DNA of 64,000 nucleotides from Chryseobacterium formosense (GCF_900116415.1 NZ_FPAP01000001.1:124001-188000); one strand, 5' to 3'; shown: positions 33,632 to 42,080, counted from the first letter of the stretch. The notes: a model not told the origin generated them from the letters alone. Program-made: numbers and translations.

Positions 33632-33915
33632 TGACTAAGATCTTAAAAATATTTGTGTTGTCAATTCTTATTTTTTCGACATTGTCGTTCTTCTCAATTT
33701 TTGATGATCTTGCTCAATCTATTTATAAGAATGATGCACCAAATTTGGATTTAGGTTTCCCTTTTACATATTATGAACTTTTTTTTGTTGAGCATCCCAA
33801 TTTTAATTATGGATGGAAAGAGAATTTTATTTGGGATTATTTAATTGCTTTGATTTTAAGTCTTTCTTATTATAGATTGAAGAGCACGAATATTATTAAA
33901 AGTTATAAAAATTAA
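33631..33915 (+). CDS. Small hypothetical membrane protein
   Basis: A 94-residue protein with an N-terminal hydrophobic segment (about 6-25), a hydrophilic middle with FTYYELFFVEHPNFNYGWKENF, and a second hydrophobic helix (about 66-82). No known family was recognised. It begins at the last base of the DinB-type gene's stop codon and ends 3 nt before the TsaC-like gene, so all three probably form an operon. Confidence 0.65.
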   Translation: MTKILKIFVLSILIFSTLSFFSIFDDLAQSIYKNDAPNLDLGFPFTYYELFFVEHPNFNYGWKENFIWDYLIALILSLSYYRLKSTNIIKSYKN

Positions 33916-33918
33916 AAT

Positions 33919-34467
33919 ATGGAAAACATAATACAAATATTAAAATCCGGCGGAACAATACTTTACCCAACCGACACCATCTGGGGAATAGGTTGTGACG
34001 CAACAAATATAGACGCCATCAACAAAATTTTCGAGATTAAGAAACGCGAAAAAAACAAATCCATGATTATTTTGGTGGAAAATGAGAAACGATTACAGGA
34101 TTTGGTTGACGTTCCGGAAATGGCTTGGGAAATAATCGATTTAAGCGAAAAACCGGTAACGATTGTTTATGAAAACCCGAGAGGCTTACCGAAAGAATTA
34201 TTGGCAGAGGACGGAAGTATAGGAATTCGTCTGGTGAAAAATGATTTTTGTAAAAAATTAATTACCAAATTGAATAAGCCTTTGGTTTCAACTTCCGCTA
34301 ATTTCAGTGGCGAAAAAAGTCCCTTGAAATTTTCAGATATTTCTCAGGAAATAATTGATTTAGTGGATTATGCAGTGGAAGAAAACAGGGAAGTGGTTTC
34401 AAAATATTCTGGTTCTTCAGTCATTAAAATTTGGAGTGATAACAGAATAAAAGTTCTTCGAGAATAA
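33919..34467 (+). CDS. L-threonylcarbamoyladenylate synthase (TsaC/Sua5/YrdC family)
   Basis: A 182-residue single-domain YrdC protein with GGTILYPTDTIWGIGCDATN (residues 11-30), KKREKNKSMIILV and PLVSTSANFSG. It catalyses formation of threonylcarbamoyl-AMP from threonine, bicarbonate and ATP, the first step of the universal t6A tRNA modification. It is short, like TsaC rather than the longer Sua5. The next gene, a CCA-adding-like enzyme, also acts on tRNA but has a separate promoter. Confidence 0.9.
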   Translation: MENIIQILKSGGTILYPTDTIWGIGCDATNIDAINKIFEIKKREKNKSMIILVENEKRLQDLVDVPEMAWEIIDLSEKPVTIVYENPRGLPKELLAEDGSIGIRLVKNDFCKKLITKLNKPLVSTSANFSGEKSPLKFSDISQEIIDLVDYAVEENREVVSKYSGSSVIKIWSDNRIKVLRE

Positions 34468-34483
34468 AAGAAAAGATTTTAAT

Positions 34484-34491
34484 TATCTTTG
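34484..34491 (+). promoter_or_regulatory. -7 element TATCTTTG of the CCA-adding-enzyme gene
   Basis: Exact TAnnTTTG match. The -33 partner (TTCG at about 34457) is weak. The predicted leader of about 130 nt contains an 18-bp hairpin. Confidence 0.55.
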
Positions 34492-34501
34492 CAAACTATT
34501 C

Positions 34502-34560
34502 AACCATTAAGAAGTCGGAAATTTAATTTTAAACTTAAAAAATCTGATTTCTTAATGGTT
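34502..34560 (+). other. Long hairpin in the leader of the CCA-adding-enzyme gene
   Basis: The arms AACCATTAAGAAGTCGGA (34502-34519) and TCTGATTTCTTAATGGTT (34543-34560) pair over 18 positions, two being G-U. A 23-nt AT-rich loop separates them. It lies just after the predicted transcript start. It may be a leader structure or an intergenic repeat. Confidence 0.55.
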
Positions 34561-34625
34561 TTACGTTAGTTATGCTTGAATTTACATCATGCATCTGACA
34601 TCCAACATCTAATAATTAAAAAGAA

Positions 34626-36047
34626 ATGTTCATTAATTTAAATCAAAATAAAAATCTAAAACTTTTCAAAATAATTTCTGAAGTAGCAGCCGGAAATAAT
34701 CAGTCTGTGTACATTGTGGGCGGTTATGTTCGGGATTTGTTGATGAAAAGAAAAGCTTCTACAGATATTGATTTTGTGACTGAACAAAGCGGAATCGAAC
34801 TTGCACAAAACGTAGGAAAAGAAATCGATCCCAAAATGAAGGTTTCGGTTTTTAAAACATACGGAACAGCCATGATCAGATACAAAGATCTTGAGCTGGA
34901 ATTTGTGGGTGCTAGAAAAGAAAGTTACACAGAAGACAGCCGCAAACCGGAAGTGGAAGGAGGAACGATTGAAGATGACCAAAAAAGAAGAGATTTCACA
35001 GTCAATGCGATGGCGATTTCTTTAAATAAAGATAATTTCGGAGAATTAATCGATCCTTTCAACGGAATTGATGATCTGGAAAAAGGAATTTTGAGAACAC
35101 CTTTAGAACCGGCACAAACCTATTCCGACGATCCGTTGAGAATGATGAGAGCGGTACGTTTTGCATCGACTTTAAATTTTAAGATTGAAGACAATTCACT
35201 GGAGGCGATTAAACAGGAATCCGAAAGAATCAAGATTGTTTCAATGGAAAGAATTATGGTTGAATTTAATAAAATCATGCTTTCTCAAAAACCCTCAATA
35301 GGTTTGAAATTAATGGAACAGACAGGATTGATGAAATTAATTATTCCTGAATTAATCGATCTGAAAGGTGTAGAAGAAGTAGAAGGACAAACGCATAAAG
35401 ATAATTTTTACCATACTTTGGAAGTGGTGGATAATATTTCTGAAAATACTGATAACCTTTGGCTTCGCTGGTCTGCATTGCTTCACGACATCGGAAAAGC
35501 TCCGACAAAAAAATTCGTGGAAGGAACAGGCTGGACTTTCCATGGACATGAGTTTTTAGGTTCAAAAATGGTAAAGACATTGTTTCAAAGGTTGAAATTG
35601 CCATTGGGGTCGGATATGAAGTATGTTCAGAAAATGGTGAAGCTTTCTTCCCGCCCAATTGCTCTGATTACCGATGATGCTTCGGATTCTGCATTGAGAA
35701 GACTGCTTTTTGATGCCGGAGAAGATATGGAAGACCTGTTCACTCTTTGTAAAGCCGATATTACCACCAAAAACTCAAGGAAACAGGAGAAATTCAAGAA
35801 GAATTTCGAATATGTTGCGGTGAAAATAAAAGAAGTTGAAGAAAAAGACCAGGTAAGAAATTTTCAGCCGCCGATTTCAGGGGAAGAAATTATGCAGATG
35901 TTTAATTTAAAACCGGGCAGAGAAATAGGAATTTTAAAGGAAAAAGTAAAAGAAGCTATTCTTGAAGGTGAGATTGGAAATGACAGTGAAGAAGCTAAAA
36001 AATTTGTGATCGCGGAAGCAGAAAAATTAGGTTTGACTTTAGTTTAA
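34626..36047 (+). CDS. CCA-adding tRNA nucleotidyltransferase-like protein with HD domain
   Basis: A 473-residue class II nucleotidyltransferase: VGGYVRDLLMKRKASTDIDFV (residues 31-50) contains the GG and DxD catalytic motifs, RRDFTVNAMA follows, and an HD hydrolase region is seen at LRWSALLHDIGKAPTKKF (about 286). The family adds or repairs the tRNA 3' CCA end; members with HD domains may also have phosphatase activity. It has its own promoter and a 5' leader hairpin, and a hairpin terminator lies 17 nt downstream. Confidence 0.9.
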   Translation: MFINLNQNKNLKLFKIISEVAAGNNQSVYIVGGYVRDLLMKRKASTDIDFVTEQSGIELAQNVGKEIDPKMKVSVFKTYGTAMIRYKDLELEFVGARKESYTEDSRKPEVEGGTIEDDQKRRDFTVNAMAISLNKDNFGELIDPFNGIDDLEKGILRTPLEPAQTYSDDPLRMMRAVRFASTLNFKIEDNSLEAIKQESERIKIVSMERIMVEFNKIMLSQKPSIGLKLMEQTGLMKLIIPELIDLKGVEEVEGQTHKDNFYHTLEVVDNISENTDNLWLRWSALLHDIGKAPTKKFVEGTGWTFHGHEFLGSKMVKTLFQRLKLPLGSDMKYVQKMVKLSSRPIALITDDASDSALRRLLFDAGEDMEDLFTLCKADITTKNSRKQEKFKKNFEYVAVKIKEVEEKDQVRNFQPPISGEEIMQMFNLKPGREIGILKEKVKEAILEGEIGNDSEEAKKFVIAEAEKLGLTLV

Positions 36048-36063
36048 AACAAAATACATAACA

Positions 36064-36095
36064 AAAAATGCGGTTTCTTTTGAAGCCGCATTTTT
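36064..36095 (+). terminator. Intrinsic terminator of the CCA-adding-enzyme gene
   Basis: 14-bp stem (AAAAATGCGGTTTC with GAAGCCGCATTTTT, one G-U pair), TTTT loop and T-rich right arm. It faces the convergent B12 operon and may serve both. Confidence 0.8.
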
Positions 36096-36118
36096 ATTTT
36101 GGATAAAAAATTCTGAGA

Positions 36119-37165
36119 TTAATAATTTTTATAAACCGAAGTCGCTCCTATCCCGGCTGTAAACTTGCTGATTACTGTTCCTGCGGTTGTATAAACTGTG
36201 ATTTCGCTTGGTGCAGTAAACTTCTTCACATCAGATACAAAAATCCTTCCTTCAATAACGCTAAATCCGTAAACCGCAAAGTTGGGATCGGTTTCAGCCG
36301 TAGTGAAAAGAGGACTAGGAACAGTAGTGGAGTTCATATCCATTGAGTAGATTTTGTTTAAAGAGCTGAAATAATATCTTCCGCCGTCAACTTGTATATT
36401 TCTACCCTTTGCGATACCTGTAAGCGTAGTCGTTTTTGTAATAGTTCCTGCAGGTGAAATTTGATAGATGTAAGAATCTGTAGCAGTTCCTGCAATTGTA
36501 TAAACACTTCCGTTAGAAGAGATTGTTTTGCTGATATCTCCGTTCGGAACTGTAATAGGCGTTCCGTCAATTGTGTTGCTTGTTGTATTGATTTTAGTAA
36601 TAGTGTTACCAAATCCGTAAGAAGCATTTTGTACAAAGATTGCTCCACCGGCTTCCACAACATTTTCTACAGTGCTTGTTGATGCAAAATCAATTTTCTT
36701 TACGAAAGAATTATCAGATAATTTATAGACACCTACATATTTAGCACCTCCGTACTGGTCGTTAGAAATATAAAGATTTCCGTTTGCTACAGCCATATAA
36801 CGAGGATTGTTAATCTGCGCTGTAATTTCTCCCGTTTTTTTGAACGTTACTCGGTCTACAATTGTAATTTTATTTGAGTTGTTCAATAGAAGATAAGCTT
36901 TATCTCCATTGATAACCATTGTCTGAAGAACGTCTCCTAAATTTTCGTTATTTTTTACTTTATAGATTTCATTTTGCATCAGACTCAAATCTTTTGTAAC
37001 AAAAGTAACATCTGCATTTGGTGTTTGAAATTTACCTTCATTGGTAATAAATAGTCCGTTGTTATACGTTATTTCCGGAATGATTTCTTCGTAATCTGAC
37101 GTACAAGAAACCGAAAATAAAAGGACGAATCCGAAAATAATCTGTAATAGTCTGTTTAATTTCAT
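36119..37165 (-). CDS. Lipoprotein with YncE/beta-propeller-like repeats (DUF5074-type)
   Basis: A 348-residue lipoprotein: signal peptide and lipobox LFSVSC at residues 16-21, followed by about six short beta repeats (for example NPRYMAVANGNLYISN and VENVVEAGGAIFVQN), the pattern of a seven-blade propeller of the DUF5074/YncE kind. Surface-exposed anchoring is likely. It lies 12 nt downstream of the TonB receptor in the cobalamin-riboswitch transcript, so I infer a corrinoid-related binding role; the exact ligand is not shown by the sequence. Confidence 0.82.
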   Translation of the reverse strand: MKLNRLLQIIFGFVLLFSVSCTSDYEEIIPEITYNNGLFITNEGKFQTPNADVTFVTKDLSLMQNEIYKVKNNENLGDVLQTMVINGDKAYLLLNNSNKITIVDRVTFKKTGEITAQINNPRYMAVANGNLYISNDQYGGAKYVGVYKLSDNSFVKKIDFASTSTVENVVEAGGAIFVQNASYGFGNTITKINTTSNTIDGTPITVPNGDISKTISSNGSVYTIAGTATDSYIYQISPAGTITKTTTLTGIAKGRNIQVDGGRYYFSSLNKIYSMDMNSTTVPSPLFTTAETDPNFAVYGFSVIEGRIFVSDVKKFTAPSEITVYTTAGTVISKFTAGIGATSVYKNY

Positions 37166-37177
37166 AATATGATAATG

Positions 37178-39013
37178 TTAAAAATTTATTGTTGCATTGA
37201 TACTGTAATTTCTTTTCGGAAGCGGATAATATTCTACCGTTTCATAAACCGTATCTGTAATATTGTTCACTTTAAAACCTAAAGTATATTTTTTTAAAAC
37301 CGTAGCAGATAATCCCGCATTCATTATAAAATAAGGATAAATTGCATATTTTCTGCTCTCATCAGACGTGGTGTAAGTCAATCCGTTAAACATTCCCTGT
37401 GCAAAAACTCTCAAAAATTTGTACTGATAATCTATATTCGAAGAGAATTTATGCAATGGCACATACATCAGCTGTTTTTGAGTTTCCAAATCTACGGATT
37501 TTGTATAAACATATCCTGCAATAAGCTTTACAGAATGATTTTGATTGAAAGATTTTTCATAACTAAGCTGAGACTCCAAACCATAAGACTCTACTTTTTC
37601 GGTGTTAAAAGCTGCCCAATAACCCATTGCTGTCGGAAGCCAACGAATCATATTATCAATTTTAATATAATATGGAGTAAGGCTTAGTTTAAATCCAAGA
37701 ACGCTAAATTCCTGATTCAAATCTGCCTGAGCCGAAGTTTCTGGTTTTAAATCTAAATTTCCTCCCGGTTCCCAGTACAAATCATTAAATGACGGGAATC
37801 TGAAGTTTTTTGATAGATTTAAATTAACCTGATACCAATTATTGGCCTTCCATTTTCCTGAAAAAGAGTAGAGAAGAGGCGAACTGATGTCTTCTACGAA
37901 ATTTTGCTTGATTCCAGCCTCAAAACGAAGGTTTGATGTTGCGAAATATCTTAATAAACCTGCAGCCGAACCCACATTTCTACTGGCATTTCTCAATTCT
38001 GAAGTTCCTAAGCCTTCTGCCTGATTTTGCTGGAATTCTCCAATGACATTGATATTCAGTTTAGGGATTATAAAATAGTTGAAATCATTTTTAAAAATGT
38101 AATTCTTATTAATTCCCCCACTCGTAAAAGGCGCATTATAAACTCCGAAATACTGGAAGTTATCTTCCGTATAAGCTGCTTTTAAACTGTTTGAAAATTT
38201 AGATTTGTCGATGTCCCACGAAACAAGACTTCTGAAAGTCTGTGCTTCATAGCTTGTCCTATTTCCATTCTCTTCAAGAATTCTGTAGTTCTGTGTTGCA
38301 TCATAAAACTGACTTTGCCAGGAAATTGTCTGGTTTTTTGCAATTTTATAAGCTGCACCTATATTGAATGTCGTGTTGTAAAACTTACCGTTTCGGTTGA
38401 TATATTTTTTTTCAGGAACTTCATAATCATTTTCACTGATCGAATAATTTCCGGAAGCTTTAAAACTGAATCTATCGTTGCTGTAAGAAGCTTTCAGAAA
38501 ATTATTATAAGTTCCGAACGAAGCAACTTCAGAATTGAATAATCCTTTAAAACCTTGATTAAAGCTCAGATCATTATTCAAATGAATGCTTCCTCCAATC
38601 GCTCCGCTTCCATAAATCACACTTCCGCCTCCGGCTTTTATTTCTACCTGATCATATCCGAAAAGTGCAATGTTGTTGATGTCGCCCTGTCCTAAAAACT
38701 GAGAATTAATGTTGATTCCGTTCCACACAAAAGCAGTGTGTTGCGCTGTTGTTCCTCTGAAAGATGGCGAAGAAACTGCTCCACGACCATTTTCTTTAAT
38801 ATAAACCGACGACTGAAAACGCAGAACCTCAGAAAGATTAGATGAGTTTTTTTGTATATCTGCAGGAGACAAAGTATTCAGCGAATGAAAAAGTTTTACT
38901 TTTTTCATCTGATTGTCGAAAACATATACCGTATCGATGGTTTTTTCCTGACCAAAATACAAGGCAAAACAGGAAGAAACAGAAACTAAAATGAACGTTT
39001 TTTTTAAAATCAT
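37178..39013 (-). CDS. TonB-dependent outer-membrane receptor, BtuB-like (cobalamin)
   Basis: A 611-residue receptor with an N-terminal signal, a plug domain (about 45-140, with the family features SSVYIKENGRGAVSSPSFRG and GSVIYGSGAIGGSIHLNN) and a 22-strand barrel ending in Phe (NATINF). The upstream cobalamin riboswitch (39064-39209) shows repression by adenosylcobalamin or related corrinoids, making vitamin B12 the inferred cargo. It is transcribed together with the lipoprotein gene, and TonB/ExbBD would come from elsewhere in the genome. Confidence 0.9.
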   Translation of the reverse strand: MILKKTFILVSVSSCFALYFGQEKTIDTVYVFDNQMKKVKLFHSLNTLSPADIQKNSSNLSEVLRFQSSVYIKENGRGAVSSPSFRGTTAQHTAFVWNGININSQFLGQGDINNIALFGYDQVEIKAGGGSVIYGSGAIGGSIHLNNDLSFNQGFKGLFNSEVASFGTYNNFLKASYSNDRFSFKASGNYSISENDYEVPEKKYINRNGKFYNTTFNIGAAYKIAKNQTISWQSQFYDATQNYRILEENGNRTSYEAQTFRSLVSWDIDKSKFSNSLKAAYTEDNFQYFGVYNAPFTSGGINKNYIFKNDFNYFIIPKLNINVIGEFQQNQAEGLGTSELRNASRNVGSAAGLLRYFATSNLRFEAGIKQNFVEDISSPLLYSFSGKWKANNWYQVNLNLSKNFRFPSFNDLYWEPGGNLDLKPETSAQADLNQEFSVLGFKLSLTPYYIKIDNMIRWLPTAMGYWAAFNTEKVESYGLESQLSYEKSFNQNHSVKLIAGYVYTKSVDLETQKQLMYVPLHKFSSNIDYQYKFLRVFAQGMFNGLTYTTSDESRKYAIYPYFIMNAGLSATVLKKYTLGFKVNNITDTVYETVEYYPLPKRNYSINATINF

Positions 39014-39063
39014 AACCTATTTGCCTTTCCTCCGAAAGCAATCATTTTATTAATAATTAAAAT

Positions 39064-39209
39064 TCTGGCAGGTCTCCTGACTTTCGCTTTTCTACACCTT
39101 CCCGCTTTGGCAGTGGTTTTTTGTAGGAATTTTATATGCGATTTACAGTTGCGGGGACAGTTTGGGATTTCCACCCAATTCCCTCTTCGTTCCAATCTCC
39201 TGGAAACCA
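39064..39209 (-). promoter_or_regulatory. Cobalamin (adenosylcobalamin-type) riboswitch
   Basis: The minus strand shows the conserved B12-box chain: GGTTTCC..., GGGAATTGGGTGGAAATCCC, ACTGTCCCCGCAACTGT, then GCCACTGCC-like pieces and AGTCAGGAGACCTGCCAG at the 3' end (39064-39080 region). The aptamer ends about 50 nt before the TonB receptor start. Ligand binding would lower expression of the receptor and the lipoprotein. Confidence 0.92.
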
Positions 39210-39218
39210 AAATTTTTG

Positions 39219-39226
39219 CAAATATA
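39219..39226 (-). promoter_or_regulatory. -7 element TATATTTG of the cobalamin operon
   Basis: Exact minus-strand match, a few bases upstream of the riboswitch, so the RNA leader starts with the aptamer. No clear -33 TTG is seen. Confidence 0.6.
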
Positions 39227-39296
39227 GTTTTTTTGAAAAGAAAGATTAAATTTTAGAGCCTGTTTAAAAATTAATAATTAGGAATTTTATGATTGA

Positions 39297-39463
39297 TTTT
39301 TCGCAAAGGCGCAAAAGTTGTTTAATTATAATATGTTTTTAAGGCGCAAGGATTTATCTTCGATAAAATTAATCATCAGCATTATAAAAGAAAATCTTTG
39401 ATTTTCTCTTTGCGCCTTAAAAACAGAGAACTTTTATCGAATCTTGCGTCTTTGCGTTTTTCT
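39297..39463. repeat. Intergenic terminal-inverted-repeat element, copy 2
   Basis: Starts ATTTTTCGCAAAGGCGCAAA (39296-39315) and ends ATCTTGCGTCTTTGCG with TTTTTC (39441-39463). Internally it shares AAGGCGCAAGGATTTATC and GCGCCTTAAAAAC with the element at 22351-22543. It is non-coding. With the riboswitch and AT-rich flanks it fills the 584-nt gap between the TonB receptor gene and cdd. Confidence 0.65.
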
Positions 39464-39597
39464 AAAACTTAAATAGGTTCTTATTAAATTTAAAAATAAA
39501 ATCTAAAATTCTATATTTAAATTAAATTTTTTTAAAGCAAAATAATATGAAAATATTTTCAATCATCTGTTGTAATCGAGAAATCTGTGGGAAACTT

Positions 39598-40080
39598 CTA
39601 CAAAAACGTCCCATCAAAATAAAACGGAAGCAAATCTTTAATCGAGCTCACTTTAATTACTTCATCATTTAAATTGGAGAAATACAATTCAATATTTTCA
39701 TTCTGCTTTGTTTCGTATTCAATAATGCTTTGGCGACAAGCTCCACAAGGCGGAATCGGAGGATTTTTCTCTGAAAATTCTTTAGGTCCGCCTACCACAA
39801 AAATCTTTTTTATTTTTTCGTGAGGAAAATTGGCGCCGATCCAGAATAAAGCAGTTCTTTCAGCACAAAGTCCGGAAGGAAAAGCGGCGTTTTCCTGATT
39901 GTTTCCTGTGAAAATTTCACCATTTTCTAAAAGAACAGCACATCCTACAAAAAAACTAGAATAAGGCGCATAAGCATTTTCTCTTGCCAGAATTGCTTTT
40001 TCAAAAAGGCTGTTTTCAACTTCGTTAAGTTCATTCCTGCCTTTGAAATGTTCGTAATTGATCTTTATATCTTTTTTCAT
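39598..40080 (-). CDS. cdd: Cytidine deaminase
   Basis: A 160-residue enzyme that deaminates cytidine/deoxycytidine to uridine in pyrimidine salvage. The zinc site is seen as CAERTALF (Cys ligand, Glu proton shuttle; residues about 71-78) and PCGACRQ (two Cys ligands, about 108-114). FVGCAVLLENGEIFTGNN is the substrate strand. I use the ATG at 40080 (protein starting MKKDIKIN); an in-frame start at 40104 would add eight residues. Monocistronic. Confidence 0.92.
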   Translation of the reverse strand: MKKDIKINYEHFKGRNELNEVENSLFEKAILARENAYAPYSSFFVGCAVLLENGEIFTGNNQENAAFPSGLCAERTALFWIGANFPHEKIKKIFVVGGPKEFSEKNPPIPPCGACRQSIIEYETKQNENIELYFSNLNDEVIKVSSIKDLLPFYFDGTFL

Positions 40081-40134
40081 TTTTTCTGCGTAAAAAAGGG
40101 GCATAAAAGTAAACTATTTTGGTGAAGCTGGCAA

Positions 40135-40142
40135 TATCTTTG
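40135..40142 (+). promoter_or_regulatory. -7 element TATCTTTG upstream of the old-yellow-enzyme gene
   Basis: Exact TAnnTTTG match 45 nt before the ATG at 40188. No -33 TTG at the usual spacing. Confidence 0.5.
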
Positions 40143-40187
40143 TTACGATAGTAAATTGTAATTTTAAACTTTAAAAAAATAAACTCA

Positions 40188-41240
40188 ATGTTATATTCAC
40201 CAATAAAATTCAGAAATGTAGAGCTGAAAAACCGTTGGGTAATGTCACCGATGTGTATGTACTCCTGCGAAAATGGTTTAGCTAATGATTTTCACTTTGT
40301 TCATTACGGAAGCCGTGCTCAAGGAGGAACAGGGCTTCTCATCGTAGAAGCAACGGGAGTAGAGCCCAAAGGAAGAATTACCAATCACTGCATGGGAATC
40401 TGGAATGACGAACAGGCAGAAAAACTGCAGAAAATTGTTGAATTTGTTCACCAGAATTCGGAAAGCAGAATAGGAATTCAATTGGCTCATGCGGGAAGAA
40501 AAGGTTCTACCTGGGAAAATAAACAAATATCCTTGGAAGAAGGCTGGGAAACTTTAGCGCCGAGCCCTATTCCTTATCATCCTTCCGAAAGAATTCCACA
40601 TGAACTGACGGTAGAAGAAATTAGAGAACAGGTTCAGAATTTTAAGAATGCTGCAAGAAGAGCGGTAAAAGCGGGTTTTGATGTGATTGAAATTCATGCA
40701 GCTCATGGTTATCTCGTGCATCAGTTTTTGTCACCACTTTCCAATGTAAGAACAGACGAATATGGTGGAAGTTTTGAGAATAGAATTAAATTTTTAATTG
40801 AAATCGTAGATGCGGTAAATGAAGAACTGAACGAGAATGTTGCTTTATTTGTAAGAATTTCCGGAACGGAATATGCCGAAAACGGTTGGGATATTAATGA
40901 AAGTGTAGAACTTGCAAAAATTTTGAAAAATCATCAAGTTGATTTAGTGGATGTTTCCAGTGGCGGAAATATTCACGGAGCAAAGATTTCTGTTTTTGAT
41001 GGTTATCAGGTTCCTTTCTCATCTGCAGTAAAAAATCAGGCGAACGTGAAAACAGGAGCTGTCGGTTTAATAAAAAGTAATAATCAGGCAGAAGAAATTT
41101 TACAGAATGGTGAAGCTGATCTGATATTTGTAGCAAGAGAAATTTTAAGAAATCCTTATCTGGCGGTACAGGGATCATTTGAGATGAACGAGGAATGTTT
41201 TTTTCCACATCAGTACCTGAGAGCGAAAATTTCTTCTTAA
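40188..41240 (+). CDS. NADPH dehydrogenase / ene-reductase of the old yellow enzyme family (YqjM/NamA-type)
   Basis: A 350-residue FMN enzyme. The start LYSPIKFRNVELKNRWVMSPMCMYS is typical of YqjM, with Cys23 in the MCMY segment as the redox-modulating residue. EIHAAHGYLVHQFLSP (about 166-181) is the substrate/FMN His region, and VAREILRNPYLA is the C-terminal FMN phosphate site. It reduces alpha,beta-unsaturated carbonyls or nitro compounds with NADPH; the physiological substrate is unknown. It is followed 27 nt later by a DUF2752 gene. Confidence 0.9.
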   Translation: MLYSPIKFRNVELKNRWVMSPMCMYSCENGLANDFHFVHYGSRAQGGTGLLIVEATGVEPKGRITNHCMGIWNDEQAEKLQKIVEFVHQNSESRIGIQLAHAGRKGSTWENKQISLEEGWETLAPSPIPYHPSERIPHELTVEEIREQVQNFKNAARRAVKAGFDVIEIHAAHGYLVHQFLSPLSNVRTDEYGGSFENRIKFLIEIVDAVNEELNENVALFVRISGTEYAENGWDINESVELAKILKNHQVDLVDVSSGGNIHGAKISVFDGYQVPFSSAVKNQANVKTGAVGLIKSNNQAEEILQNGEADLIFVAREILRNPYLAVQGSFEMNEECFFPHQYLRAKISS

Positions 41241-41267
41241 TTTTAGGCTGATTTAAAAAAAGCAACA

Positions 41268-41555
41268 ATGCAGATAGAAGATTTCATGCTTCCTTGTCCC
41301 AGTAAAAAGTTTTTGGGAATAGAATGTTTCGGCTGCGGAACCCAGAGAGCTATCGTTCTGGTATTTGAAGGGAAATTCGCTGAGGCTTTTCATATGTTCC
41401 CGGCGGTGTACACATTATTGCTGTTTTTTTGCTTTGTAGGACTCAATTTTATCGATAAAAAAAGAAATTATGGTCAGATTATGATTTTTTTAGCAATAAT
41501 TAATTCACTGATTATGGTTTTTTCTTATTTTTATAAACATTTTTTCGCAATATAA
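41268..41555 (+). CDS. DUF2752 membrane protein
   Basis: A 95-residue protein with the DUF2752 signature: CPSKKFLGIECFGCGTQRA near the N terminus (the C-PSK...CPGCG pattern), then two or three TM helices (about 44-60 and 66-90). The conserved cysteines lie near the membrane boundary. The family is uncharacterised. Encoded 27 nt after the old-yellow-enzyme gene and 23 nt before the next small membrane protein. Confidence 0.85.
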   Translation: MQIEDFMLPCPSKKFLGIECFGCGTQRAIVLVFEGKFAEAFHMFPAVYTLLLFFCFVGLNFIDKKRNYGQIMIFLAIINSLIMVFSYFYKHFFAI

Positions 41556-41578
41556 ACTAAACATTAAAAAAATAAATT

Positions 41579-41911
41579 ATGAATCAACAAAAGTTACCTA
41601 ATGCTACGGCGGTACTTGTTTTAGGAATTGTTTCAATCGTCGGATGCTGTTGTTACGGTATTTTAGGAGTAATTGCAGGGATTATCGGGCTTGTACTTTA
41701 TAAGAAAGACAACCAGCTATACCAAAGCAATCCTACATTATACTCAGATTACAACAACCTGAATACAGGTAGAATTCTTTGTATCATCGGTTTGGTGATC
41801 AGTGTTCTTTATCTTATTCTGAATGTTGTATTGATTGCCGTTTTCGGTTGGGATACACTTTCAGACCAACAACTGATGCAGGAGCGTATGAGAGAATTGA
41901 TGGGACAGTAA
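41579..41911 (+). CDS. CCC-motif small membrane protein
   Basis: A 110-residue protein with two TM segments (about 11-40 and 60-90) and the striking GCCCYGILG triple cysteine within the first helix, followed by a charged KKDNQLYQSNP loop. I know this kind as the CCC-motif membrane proteins of Flavobacteria, which have no assigned function. It is the last gene of a short run with DUF2752, and an intrinsic terminator follows. Confidence 0.8.
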   Translation: MNQQKLPNATAVLVLGIVSIVGCCCYGILGVIAGIIGLVLYKKDNQLYQSNPTLYSDYNNLNTGRILCIIGLVISVLYLILNVVLIAVFGWDTLSDQQLMQERMRELMGQ

Positions 41912-41931
41912 AATTTAAATTTACTATAATT

Positions 41932-41955
41932 AAAGATCGCAGAAATGCGGTCTTT
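41932..41955 (+). terminator. Intrinsic terminator before the T6SS island
   Basis: 10-bp stem AAAGATCGCA/TGCGGTCTTT with GAAA loop, then eight or more T residues. Confidence 0.8.
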
Positions 41956-41986
41956 TTTTTGTGCGTGAATAAATATAAGTATTTGG

Positions 41987-42025
41987 ATCGTAGAATTACG
42001 ACAATAAATCGTAGAATTACTACAA
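41987..42025. repeat. Two direct repeats, 21-nt spacing, upstream of hcp
   Basis: ATCGTAGAATTACGACAA (41987-42004) and ATCGTAGAATTACTACAA (42008-42025) are identical at 17 of 18 positions. The two-turn spacing places them on one helix face. LytTR-type response regulators, common in Bacteroidota, bind such direct repeats; this role is inferred. Confidence 0.5.
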
Positions 42026-42072
42026 ATTTTCAAATTTTGTAATTAAAATGAAAAATATGATTGAAGGTGTTT

Positions 42073-42080
42073 TATCTTTG
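42073..42080 (+). promoter_or_regulatory. -7 element TATCTTTG of hcp
   Basis: Exact TAnnTTTG, 46 nt before the ATG at 42127. No TTG at -33, which suggests activator dependence; the direct repeats (41987-42025) are 48-86 nt upstream of it. Confidence 0.6.

Noticed and set aside
39010-39210. Minus-strand open frame upstream of the TonB receptor
   Set aside because: It runs through the cobalamin riboswitch, so the sequence is explained by RNA structure, not coding.
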